Below, in pieces: positions 16,219 through 24,343 of a stretch of DNA of 36,500 nt. This stretch comes from Lysobacteraceae bacterium (GTDB lineage: Bacteria; Pseudomonadota; Gammaproteobacteria; Xanthomonadales; Xanthomonadaceae). How positions within the stretch are numbered: position 1 is the stretch's first letter; the number at the start of each line of letters is the position of its first letter. A program made the position numbers and the translations under genes. Location of the stretch: contig JACSSF010000101.1 of the NCBI GenBank assembly GCA_014879375.1, positions 1 to 36,500 of the forward strand. The letters run 5' to 3'. The notes below the pieces were generated by a model. It was not told the origin of the DNA and made no database searches. It was given only the letters and a program-made list of their open reading frames with translations.

Positions 16219-19068
16219 ATGAGAACCCCCCCACGATATACGCGATTGGCGCTGGCACTTGCTGCCACTCTGACTGCCTCTACTGCACTGGCCCAGCAAG
16301 CCGAAACGCAGAACCAAGGGACTAGCCAGACTACCCAGAGCAATTCCCAGAACACTTCGCAGAACCAGCAGCTTGATCGCGTCGTCGTCACCGGCTCCCT
16401 GATTCCGCAGAGCGAGCTCGAAACCTCTACGCCGGTCACCGTCATCACCGCCGAGGACATCAAGAGCCGCGGCCTGTCGACGGTTGCCGAGGTCCTGAAG
16501 GAATCCTCCTTCTCGACCGGTGGCGTGCAGAACAACCAGTCGTCCGCCTCGTTCACCCAGGGTGCCGAGACGATGAGCATGTTCGGCCTGCCGGCCGGTT
16601 ACGTGAAGTATCTGATCGACGGTCGCCCGATGGCGAACTACCCGGCGCTGTACAACGGCAGCGACGTGTTCAACAACATCAGCGGCATTCCGATCGACCT
16701 AGTCGAGCGCATCGAGATCCTGCCGGGCGGCGCTTCCTCGCTGTACGGTTCAGACGCGATCGCGGGCGTGGTCAACATCATCCTCAAGAAGCGCGTCGAC
16801 GGCACCATCGTCAGTGCCCGCTACGGCTGGTATCAGGAAGGCGGCGGCAAGAGCTACCGTGCCAGCGTGGCTGACAGCTTCAGCGGCTTCGAGGACAAGC
16901 TCAATGTGCTGGTCGGCGTGCAGGCCGAGAAGTCGGACCCGATCTGGGCCTACGACCGCGACCTGACCAAGCAGTTCAATACCAACGGTTACAACGGCGC
17001 TGCCCCGCTGGCCAGCCGTGACTGGCTGGTCTACAGCCCGTTCACCAGCTACAAGTTCATGGATCCGAACAACTGCGCCAACGTGAGCTCGGGCTTCGGC
17101 GGCACCGAAGCACTGCAGACCCGTCCCGGCTTCGGTGACGAGAACTACTGCGGCTCGATGTACACGCCGGGCTATCGCACCCTGAAGAACAGCAAGGACG
17201 GCGTCCAGCTGTACGTCAACACCACCTATGACATCGACGAGAACAACCAGTTCTATGCCGATGTCCTGCTCAGCAACGAAAAGGTCAAGTACCACATCGG
17301 CTCCGGCTACACGTGGTGGGGCACCGGCGTCAAATGGGGCTATTACTACGACCCGAACCTTGACGACCTCGTGAACCTGCAGCGCGGCTTCACGCCCGAG
17401 GACATGGGGAATTGGGAAAACAGCATGGCGGAGAACAAGAGCCGTTCCTACCATGTGAACGCCGGTTTCCGCGGCACCCTGGGTTCCGAGTCCAACTGGG
17501 ATTACGACATCGGCGTATCGCGCACCGAGTATCGCCTGGACGAAAAGGACCTGGCCCGTCTGGCCGATCCGATCAATGACTTCTTCCAGAACAAGGTCCT
17601 CGGTCCGCAGCTTGGCTGGGATCCCTACTACAACGCCTATCCGGTCTTCACCCCGGACTACGCCGCGTTCTACACGATGCTGACGCCGCAGGAGTTCTAC
17701 AGCTTCATGGGCGAGACCACCTCGCGCAGCAAGACCTACGACAACATGATCCGCGCGATGTTCACCAACAGTGCGCTGTTCCAGTTGCCGGGCGGCGATG
17801 CCGGTATCGCTGTCGGCGCGGAGGTCGGCACGCAGGGCTGGTCGTACACGCCGGATGCACGTCTGTTGAACGGCGACATCTGGGGCACCACCGCTGTCAG
17901 TGGTCAGGGCGATCGTTCGCGTTACGCGGTCGTCGGTGAACTGCGCCTGCCGGTATGGGAGCCGCTGACCATTTCGGCATCGGCCCGTTACGATGGCTAC
18001 CGCGCTGCAGGCCAGGAAATTTCCAAGCCGACCTACAGCCTGGCGTTCGAATACCGTCCGATCCAATCGTTGCTGATCCGCGGCAAATACGGCACGGCGT
18101 TCCGTTCCCCCAGCTTGGCCGACCAGTTCCAGGGCGTCAGTGGCTTCTACAGCTACACGACCGACTACTACAACTGCCAGCTGCTGGGCTTCGAGCCGGG
18201 CAACACGGATGCTTGCCCGAGTCGTTTCTCGAACGTGCAGTTCTTCGGCCAGCAGGCCGGCAATCCCGAACTGGAGCCGATCAACGCCAAGGCCTGGACC
18301 GCTGGCGTCGTATTCGCCCCGACTGGTCGTTTCTCGATCAGCGCCGACTACCTGAACTGGAAGATCGAGGACGAAGTCGCGCAGCAGAGCGTCAACCAGC
18401 TGATGCTGGACGAAATGTTCTGCCGCACTGGTCAGCTCGACATCAATTCGGGTACTTGCCAAGCGGCTCTGTCGCAGGTCACGCGCGGCAGCGCCGGCAC
18501 CATCCAGTCGATCTTCGTCAACAAGATCAATATCGCCCGCCGCGAGCTGGAAGCCGTCAACGTCGCACTGAACTACCAGCAGCCACTGGGCAGCTACGGT
18601 GACCTGTTCTTCAGCGGCAACTGGACCAAGAACCTGAAGCACGTAGGCCAGACTTATCCGACCGATCCCGAAGTCGATTGGCTGAACGATCCGTATTACA
18701 GCTCGGACCCGAAGTATCGCGCCAATGCATCGGTGGGCTGGAAGTGGAACCGTTTTGCCACCACCGTCTATGCCAACCACATCGGCCCGACCCCGAACTA
18801 TCGCGCCCAGCTGAGTCCGACCGGTTATGCCTTTGCAGGAGCTGGCGAACTGTCGTCGTACACCACGTACAACGCCAGCATCGGTTTCGACGTCACCGAG
18901 GACTTCGAGTTGTCCTTCATGGTCAACAATGTCAGCAACAAGATGCCCGACATGGACGTGCACAGCTATCCGGGTTCTTCCGGCGCCCCGTACAACGGCA
19001 GCAACTTCAGCCCGTACGGCCGTGCCTACTATCTGGAAGCACGCTGGAACTTCGGCAAGTCCGAGTAA
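16219..19068 (+). CDS. TonB-dependent outer-membrane receptor (second paralogue)
   Basis: This 949-residue receptor has a signal peptide (1-25), a Gln/Asn/Ser/Thr-rich linker (about 26-51), a TonB box region DRVVVTGSL, the plug (VTVITAEDIKSRGLSTV; VERIEILPGGASSLYGSDAI) and a long beta-barrel. It is clearly paralogous to the first receptor: the plug, the RGKYGTAFRSP/RGNYATSYRAP segments and three cysteine pairs align. The barrel ends WNFGKSE, so the terminal aromatic is four residues short of the end, unlike the YKF end of its partner. Aromatic and Asp-rich loop segments such as WGYYYDP suggest surface loops. No STN domain. The ligand is unknown. AAGGAG precedes the ATG by 9 nt. Confidence 0.93.
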   Translation: MRTPPRYTRLALALAATLTASTALAQQAETQNQGTSQTTQSNSQNTSQNQQLDRVVVTGSLIPQSELETSTPVTVITAEDIKSRGLSTVAEVLKESSFSTGGVQNNQSSASFTQGAETMSMFGLPAGYVKYLIDGRPMANYPALYNGSDVFNNISGIPIDLVERIEILPGGASSLYGSDAIAGVVNIILKKRVDGTIVSARYGWYQEGGGKSYRASVADSFSGFEDKLNVLVGVQAEKSDPIWAYDRDLTKQFNTNGYNGAAPLASRDWLVYSPFTSYKFMDPNNCANVSSGFGGTEALQTRPGFGDENYCGSMYTPGYRTLKNSKDGVQLYVNTTYDIDENNQFYADVLLSNEKVKYHIGSGYTWWGTGVKWGYYYDPNLDDLVNLQRGFTPEDMGNWENSMAENKSRSYHVNAGFRGTLGSESNWDYDIGVSRTEYRLDEKDLARLADPINDFFQNKVLGPQLGWDPYYNAYPVFTPDYAAFYTMLTPQEFYSFMGETTSRSKTYDNMIRAMFTNSALFQLPGGDAGIAVGAEVGTQGWSYTPDARLLNGDIWGTTAVSGQGDRSRYAVVGELRLPVWEPLTISASARYDGYRAAGQEISKPTYSLAFEYRPIQSLLIRGKYGTAFRSPSLADQFQGVSGFYSYTTDYYNCQLLGFEPGNTDACPSRFSNVQFFGQQAGNPELEPINAKAWTAGVVFAPTGRFSISADYLNWKIEDEVAQQSVNQLMLDEMFCRTGQLDINSGTCQAALSQVTRGSAGTIQSIFVNKINIARRELEAVNVALNYQQPLGSYGDLFFSGNWTKNLKHVGQTYPTDPEVDWLNDPYYSSDPKYRANASVGWKWNRFATTVYANHIGPTPNYRAQLSPTGYAFAGAGELSSYTTYNASIGFDVTEDFELSFMVNNVSNKMPDMDVHSYPGSSGAPYNGSNFSPYGRAYYLEARWNFGKSE

Positions 19069-19081
19069 TCCAGCTTTGGCG

Positions 19082-19111
19082 AAAAAAACCCCCGCTACGG
19101 CGGGGGTTTTT
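19082..19111. terminator. Bidirectional intrinsic terminator between receptor 2 and the sulfotransferase
   Basis: AACCCCCGC (19087-19095) pairs with GCGGGGGTT (19100-19108) around a TACG loop. T-runs flank it on both strands (TTTTT on plus, seven T on minus). It sits between the convergent receptor (ends 19068) and sulfotransferase (ends 19156), so it can serve both. Confidence 0.93.
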
Positions 19112-19155
19112 CATGGGTGATCCAATCCGCGTCGATGCAAGTCGTTACATGTAGC

Positions 19156-20742
19156 TCATTCGACCCGAACGCCTGCATCTTCAAGCATCTGCCGCAATGG
19201 AGCCAACTCTGATTCGTAACGGCGCCAACGGCCAATCGAGCGGTTGTTGAGCGGCTCGCGTACCTGGATCGCACTGGCCGTTGCCACAGGCGCCTGATTG
19301 TCCTGGAAGGACATGCAAGCGTCGTCCCATGGCAAACCACAAAATTCCAGTATCTTGGCTAGGGCCGAGGCTTGATCCGCAACCACATCCTCGTAATTCA
19401 CCTGCAAGATGCGCCCCGGCAACACCTCCTCCCAGTGACGCATGAGTCGATCGAACATCAGCCAGTAACGCCCGTTGTCCATGATGTCGAACGAATAGTC
19501 GTAGTAGGGCGAAGTCTGCGCGAACAACTGGCGGAAGTTGCCTAGGCAGGTATCCATCGGGTTGCGCCGCAGGCAGACGAGCTTGGCATTGGGCAAGGCC
19601 TTGGCGATGAATCCGGCGTAGAGGAAGTTGTGCGGAAGCTTGTCGATGAAGCGTGGCGTACTGCCCGTGTTCGGCCGCGTGGCCTGGAGATAGGCTTCGC
19701 CCACCTTCTTCCAATCGGCTTCCCGCGCTCGTTCAATGGTGTCGACATCCAGCATCTGGCGTGTCTGGCTGCCTGAAGCGCGCTTCAATACGATGCCGAA
19801 GTCCTGAAGTTCTCCTGCGGAATGGACGTCCGGATGACTCGAGAGCATGCGCTCGACCAGCGTGGTGCCCGACCTTGGCATGCCGATGATGAAAATGGGT
19901 TCCCGCGTGTCGTGGCCGTTGGTGGAGGTCACTGCCTCGGGAAAAGCCTGGGTGATCGCATCGAAAATGGCCTGGTCATCCGCGGATCGGTAGCCTCTGG
20001 CCTCGCCCCCCGCCTTCTTGCCCTGGACCAGGTGCGAAAACGCAGCCGGGTATTCACCCATGTCCTCGAACTCCTTGGCCATGGCCAAGTTCAGGTACAT
20101 GCGAGGCTGGTCGTTCCCATCGGCAGCATCGAGCAGGGACCGCAGCCGCTCCAAATGATTGCTCTGCGTCGACTGCTTCTTCAGTTGCGCGAGTGCCAGA
20201 TGAGCCTTCCAGTATTTCGGGTCGATCGCCAGGCACGCCTCGTATTCGCGTTCGGCTTCATCCAGCTCGCCGATAAACGTCAGCGATGTAGCGTGATTGA
20301 AGCGGTAGCTCGCATTCCCAGGCACCATCTCGGCCGCCTGCTTGAACAGTTTCGCGGCCTTCAGGTTGTCGTTGCCCTGCGAATAGATCACCCCCAGCGT
20401 GTCGATGGTCAGTGGGTCGGTCGCACCCGCCGCGACCGCCTTGTCGGCCATCTCCATGGCTTGCCGCATCAATCGCGCCTGTGCCAGGCCACGTGCATAC
20501 TGGGCCGCATAATCCGCACGCTGTGGACTGAGGCGCGTGGCCTCCCGCAGATGGGTCATGGCCTCCGGCATGCGACGCATCTGCAAGGCCGAAACGCCCA
20601 TGACGAAATGGACGCCACCATGTCCGGGCACGATGCCGAGCAATTGCCTGCCCATGTCGAATGCCTGTGGCCAGCGTCCTTGATTGAGCGCCTGCACAGC
20701 TGACTGATAAACCACCCTCGGGTCGATGTTCGGCTTCTTCAT
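19156..20742 (-). CDS. TPR-repeat sulfotransferase, TPST-like
   Basis: The 528-residue protein has about six tetratricopeptide repeats (residues about 10-250) and a C-terminal PAPS-dependent sulfotransferase domain. The 5'-phosphosulfate loop is GMPRSGTTL (287-295). It is followed by MLSSHPDVHSAGE, closely like the tyrosylprotein sulfotransferase pattern in which the Glu (here Glu311) is the catalytic base. The 3'-phosphate segment is RRNPMDTCLG, where a Ser usual in sulfotransferases is Gly401. There is no signal peptide, so it should act in the cytoplasm, where PAPS is made. The acceptor could be a protein, peptide, glycan or small molecule; none is encoded next to it. It is convergent with receptor 2 and divergent from metG. 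Confidence 0.9.
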   Translation of the reverse strand: MKKPNIDPRVVYQSAVQALNQGRWPQAFDMGRQLLGIVPGHGGVHFVMGVSALQMRRMPEAMTHLREATRLSPQRADYAAQYARGLAQARLMRQAMEMADKAVAAGATDPLTIDTLGVIYSQGNDNLKAAKLFKQAAEMVPGNASYRFNHATSLTFIGELDEAEREYEACLAIDPKYWKAHLALAQLKKQSTQSNHLERLRSLLDAADGNDQPRMYLNLAMAKEFEDMGEYPAAFSHLVQGKKAGGEARGYRSADDQAIFDAITQAFPEAVTSTNGHDTREPIFIIGMPRSGTTLVERMLSSHPDVHSAGELQDFGIVLKRASGSQTRQMLDVDTIERAREADWKKVGEAYLQATRPNTGSTPRFIDKLPHNFLYAGFIAKALPNAKLVCLRRNPMDTCLGNFRQLFAQTSPYYDYSFDIMDNGRYWLMFDRLMRHWEEVLPGRILQVNYEDVVADQASALAKILEFCGLPWDDACMSFQDNQAPVATASAIQVREPLNNRSIGRWRRYESELAPLRQMLEDAGVRVE

Positions 20743-20814
20743 GCCGCCATGCTATCAACGTGGCCACCCACGGCACGCATGCGATAATCGCCGCCTGTTC
20801 AAGCCAGACCGCCC

Positions 20815-22860
20815 ATGCCACGCCAAGCCCTTGTCACTTGCGCCCTGCCCTATGCCAACGGGCCGCTGCACCTCGGCCATCTGGTCGGCTACATCCAGGC
20901 CGATGTCTGGGTGCGCGCGCGTCGGATGGGCGGCGCGGTCACCCACTTCGTCTGCGCCGACGACACCCACGGCACGCCGATCATGCTGGCCGCCGAGAAG
21001 GCCGGCACCACGCCCGAAGCCTTCATCGCCGCGATCCAGGCCAGACACGAGGCCGATTTCGCCGCGTTCCTGGTCGATTTCGATCACTACGATTCGACCA
21101 ACTCCGAACGTAATCGCGCGCTGACCGAATCGATCTACGCCAGGCTCAAGGCCAACGGCCACATCGGCCAGAGGACCGTGTCGCAGCTTTTTGACCCCGA
21201 ACGCGGCATGTTCCTGCCCGATCGCTACGTGAAGGGCATCTGCCCCAACTGCGGATCGCCCGACCAGTACGGCGACAACTGCGAGGTCTGCGGCGCCACC
21301 TATGCCCCCACCGAGCTCAAGGAGCCGAAGTCGGTCGTGTCCGGCGCGACGCCGGTGCTGCGTGATTCCGAGCATTACTTCTTCGAGTTGGGCCAATTCG
21401 AGAGTTTCCTGCGCGAATGGCTGCAGGGCGATGTCGCGGTGCCGGGCGTCAAGGCGAAGCTGGCCGAGTGGCTCGACAGCGATGGCGGCCTGCGCGCCTG
21501 GGACATCTCCCGCGACGCGCCCTACTTCGGTTTCGAGATCCCGGGGGCACCAGGCAAGTATTTCTACGTCTGGCTGGATGCGCCGATCGGCTATCTGTCC
21601 AGCTTCCAGGCCCTGTGCGAACGCAAGGGCTACGACTTCGATGCCTTCCTGAAGCCTGACAGCGATGCCGAGATGCATCACTTCATCGGCAAGGACATCG
21701 TCAATTTCCACGGCCTGTTCTGGCCTTCGACATTGCACGGCGCCGGCATGCGTGCGCCGACCCGATTGCACGTCAACGGCTATCTGACCGTCGATGGCGC
21801 CAAGATGTCGAAGTCACGCGGCACCTTCGTGATGGCGCGCACCTATCTCGACCAGGGCCTCGCGCCGGAAGCGTTGCGCTACTACTTCGCGGCCAAGACC
21901 TCGGGCGGCGTCGATGACCTCGACCTCAACCTGGCCGATTTCGTCAACCGGGTGAACAGCGACATCGTCGGCAAGTTCGTCAACCTGGCCAGCCGCTGCG
22001 CCGGTTTCATCGACAAGCGCTTTGAGGGGATGCTGGCCGAGGCATTGCCCGAGCCGGCGATGTATGCGCGCTTCATCGAGCAGCTCGCGCCAATCCGCGC
22101 CGCCTATGCCGCGAACGATGCCGCGCAGGTGCTGCGTCTCACGATGACCCTGGCGGACGAGGCCAACAAGTACATCGACGAAAAGAAGCCGTGGGTGATC
22201 GCCAAGCAGGAAGGCGCCGATGCCGAGCTGCAGGCCGTCTGCACGCAGGGTCTCAACTTGTTCCGCGTGCTTGCGCTCGCACTCGCGCCCGTGCTGCCCG
22301 CCACCGCCGCGCGCGTGGCCGAGTTCACCGCAGCGCCACTCTCGACGTGGCGTGATTGCGATGCGCCCTTGCTCGCGCATCGCATCCTGCCTTACCAACC
22401 CTTGTTCACCCGAATCGACCCGAAGCACATCGACGCCATGACCGACGCCAGCAAGGAAACCTTGAAGCCTGCTACCGAAGCCGCAAAGGCCGTGCCCGCC
22501 GTGTCCGCGCCGAAGGAAGCATCCGCGGAATTCATCGGTATCGAGGATTTCGCCAAGCTCGACCTGCGCATCGGCAAGGTGCTGGAGTGCGATGTCGTCG
22601 AAGGCTCAGACAAGTTGCTGCGTTTCCTGCTGGATGCAGGCGATCTGGGCCAGCGCCAGATTTTCTCCGGCATTCGCGCGAGTTACGCGGAGCCAGACAA
22701 GCTGATCGGCCGCAACGTGGTGTTCATCGCCAACCTCGCCCCGCGCAAGATGCGCTTCGGCGTGAGCGAAGGGATGATCCTGTCGGCCGGCTTCGATGGC
22801 GGCGCGCTGGCATTGCTGGACGCCGACGAGGGCGCCCAGGCCGGCATGCCGGTGCGCTGA
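20815..22860 (+). CDS. metG: Methionyl-tRNA synthetase
   Basis: MetG charges initiator and elongator tRNA-Met. The 681-residue protein has the class I signature (PLHLGHL, HIGH-like), the zinc knuckle [18 protein letters not shown], the KMSKS loop ([10 protein letters not shown]) and a C-terminal EMAP-type tRNA-binding/dimerisation domain (about 575-681, beginning [16 protein letters not shown]), joined by an Ala/Lys-rich linker. This matches the long E. coli form. The leader is short with no strong ribosome binding site; CGATAAT near 20782-20788 may be the -10. rnfB begins 28 bp after the stop. Confidence 0.97.
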   Translation: MPRQALVTCALPYANGPLHLGHLVGYIQADVWVRARRMGGAVTHFVCADDTHGTPIMLAAEKAGTTPEAFIAAIQARHEADFAAFLVDFDHYDSTNSERNRALTESIYARLKANGHIGQRTVSQLFDPERGMFLPDRYVKGICPNCGSPDQYGDNCEVCGATYAPTELKEPKSVVSGATPVLRDSEHYFFELGQFESFLREWLQGDVAVPGVKAKLAEWLDSDGGLRAWDISRDAPYFGFEIPGAPGKYFYVWLDAPIGYLSSFQALCERKGYDFDAFLKPDSDAEMHHFIGKDIVNFHGLFWPSTLHGAGMRAPTRLHVNGYLTVDGAKMSKSRGTFVMARTYLDQGLAPEALRYYFAAKTSGGVDDLDLNLADFVNRVNSDIVGKFVNLASRCAGFIDKRFEGMLAEALPEPAMYARFIEQLAPIRAAYAANDAAQVLRLTMTLADEANKYIDEKKPWVIAKQEGADAELQAVCTQGLNLFRVLALALAPVLPATAARVAEFTAAPLSTWRDCDAPLLAHRILPYQPLFTRIDPKHIDAMTDASKETLKPATEAAKAVPAVSAPKEASAEFIGIEDFAKLDLRIGKVLECDVVEGSDKLLRFLLDAGDLGQRQIFSGIRASYAEPDKLIGRNVVFIANLAPRKMRFGVSEGMILSAGFDGGALALLDADEGAQAGMPVR

Positions 22861-22888
22861 AGCCAGCCAGCGCCTTCTTATCGATGGC

Positions 22889-23329
22889 ATGACCATGCAA
22901 GTGCAGGCATCCGCCACTGATGAAGCCTTGGTCGAACGCATCGACCGCCTCTTGCCGCAGACCCAGTGCGGCCAGTGCGGCTTCGAGGGTTGCCGGCCGT
23001 ATGCGGAAGCCCTCGTACGTGGCGAAGCCGACATCGACCATTGCCCGCCCGGCGGTGATGCGGGCGCGCACGCGCTGGCAAGACTGCTGGATGTCGAAGC
23101 CAAACCCTATGACCGCACGCGCGGCGAATACCGGCCCGCCATCGTCGCCCTGATCGTCGAGGACGACTGCATCGGTTGCACCAAATGCATCCAGGCCTGT
23201 CCGGTGGACGCGATCATCGGCGCATCCAAGCTGATGCACACAGTCATCGCGCCGCTGTGCACGGGGTGCGAGCTCTGCATCCCGCCCTGCCCGGTCGACT
23301 GCATCGTGATGCAGCCAGCTGCCGACTGA
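22889..23329 (+). CDS. rnfB: RnfB/RsxB-type ferredoxin without membrane anchor
   Basis: From the ATG at 22889 this is 146 residues. An N-terminal four-cysteine Fe-S domain (CGQCGFEGC, with Cys27, Cys30, Cys35 and Cys52) is followed by two 4Fe-4S ferredoxin motifs ([12 protein letters not shown] and [12 protein letters not shown]). This is the RnfB order, but the hydrophobic N-terminal anchor of E. coli RsxB (192 residues) is absent and no other rnf genes are in the window. It may serve as a soluble electron carrier, or to reduce SoxR-like targets, as the Rsx complex does. The ORF track start at 22796 lies inside metG and is rejected. It converges with the TraB/GumN gene 3 bp away. Confidence 0.88.
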   Translation: MTMQVQASATDEALVERIDRLLPQTQCGQCGFEGCRPYAEALVRGEADIDHCPPGGDAGAHALARLLDVEAKPYDRTRGEYRPAIVALIVEDDCIGCTKCIQACPVDAIIGASKLMHTVIAPLCTGCELCIPPCPVDCIVMQPAAD

Positions 23330-23332
23330 GGC

Positions 23333-24283
23333 TTACTTCTTCCCGGGCTGGGCCGTACAGGCCGTGCAGATGCGCTCGACCTGATAGCCCTTGCCGCGCA
23401 GCTTCTCGACCACGCCGTCGCTGCCGAGCAGGTGCATCGCGCCGACCACGACCAGGTAGTCGTCGGTGCCTGCGGCTTTCAGACGCGCCTCCAGCTTCGG
23501 CACCCATGCGTCGTTGCGATCGACGTTGATCACCTGATACAGGCGCGGATATTCCTTCTGCATCTCGACGATGGTGCCGTTGATCAGCGCCTCAACGTCG
23601 CCGCGGCGCCAGGCGTCATGCAGCTTCTGGGTCTCGATGCCGCCGCTGCTGACCGAGTCAAGCGACTCCTCCAGCATCTGGCGCTGTTCTTCCGGCGTCA
23701 TCCCCGCAAGCAACTCGATCTGGCCGACACCCGTTTCCAAACCGCCCACCGGCTTGCCAGTCTTGCTGGCGTTGCCCATGAAGTGACGATCCAGCCCCAG
23801 GTCGGGCTGCATGCCGAGCTCGGTCATGCCGGTCATCGTGACCATCAGGCTGGCGAACCACGGCTTGAACATCTGGAACATCGCCGGCGCGATGCCTTGT
23901 TTCGCCAACGCCGCCTCGTTCTGGCCCAACCATGCGTCGAGCTTGGCGTTCTGCTGGGGGGTCAATTCACTGCTGAGCGTGCTGCCATCGCGACGCATCG
24001 CCGCCATCAGCATTGCCTGCTGCAACTCGGGCGACTCCATTTCCTGCGGCGGGATCTCGAACACCAGCTGTTCGGCATCGGCGAAGGCCGCATCGACATC
24101 CTGCGACAGCGGATAGTCGGTCGATCTCAGCAGGTGGAAGCTGCCGAGCAGGTACAGGCAGTTGTCCGCATCGCATGCCTTCCACAGCAGCGGCACAGGC
24201 GCAGTGGTGGCCGCGGGCTGCTGGGCGACAAGGGCGGGGCTGGCGAGCCCCAGGGCGAGTGCGAGAGCGATCGTCTTGCGCAT
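23333..24283 (-). CDS. TraB/GumN family exported protein
   Basis: From the ATG at 24283 the protein is 316 residues, starting with a signal peptide (MRKTIALALALGLASPALVA). The TraB/GumN fold is marked by LYLLGSFHLL near the start and VVGAMHLLGSDGVVEKL near the end, each with the conserved Gly and His. These proteins resemble Tiki-type metalloproteases, and a hydrolase role is plausible but unproven. GumN is named from its place beside the Xanthomonas gum cluster; no gum genes are here. The longer start at 24316 would put 11 extra residues before the signal peptide. It ends just 3 bp from rnfB and lies downstream of mutL. Confidence 0.88.
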   Translation of the reverse strand: MRKTIALALALGLASPALVAQQPAATTAPVPLLWKACDADNCLYLLGSFHLLRSTDYPLSQDVDAAFADAEQLVFEIPPQEMESPELQQAMLMAAMRRDGSTLSSELTPQQNAKLDAWLGQNEAALAKQGIAPAMFQMFKPWFASLMVTMTGMTELGMQPDLGLDRHFMGNASKTGKPVGGLETGVGQIELLAGMTPEEQRQMLEESLDSVSSGGIETQKLHDAWRRGDVEALINGTIVEMQKEYPRLYQVINVDRNDAWVPKLEARLKAAGTDDYLVVVGAMHLLGSDGVVEKLRGKGYQVERICTACTAQPGKK

Positions 24284-24343
24284 GCGAAGGTCCGTTTCGG
24301 TGGGAGACGGCCCCATTCTAGACAGATCGAATGTGGCGCGGCA

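Noticed and set aside
16750-18963. 737-residue minus-strand ORF inside the second TonB receptor
   Set aside because: A shadow frame caused by biased third-position codon use; its Val/Ala/Gly/Asp/Arg-rich composition lacks any domain, and the plus-strand receptor is unmistakable.
11925-20814. Mobile element or prophage as carrier of the receptor block
   Set aside because: No transposase, integrase, terminal inverted repeats or duplicated target site could be found at either edge.
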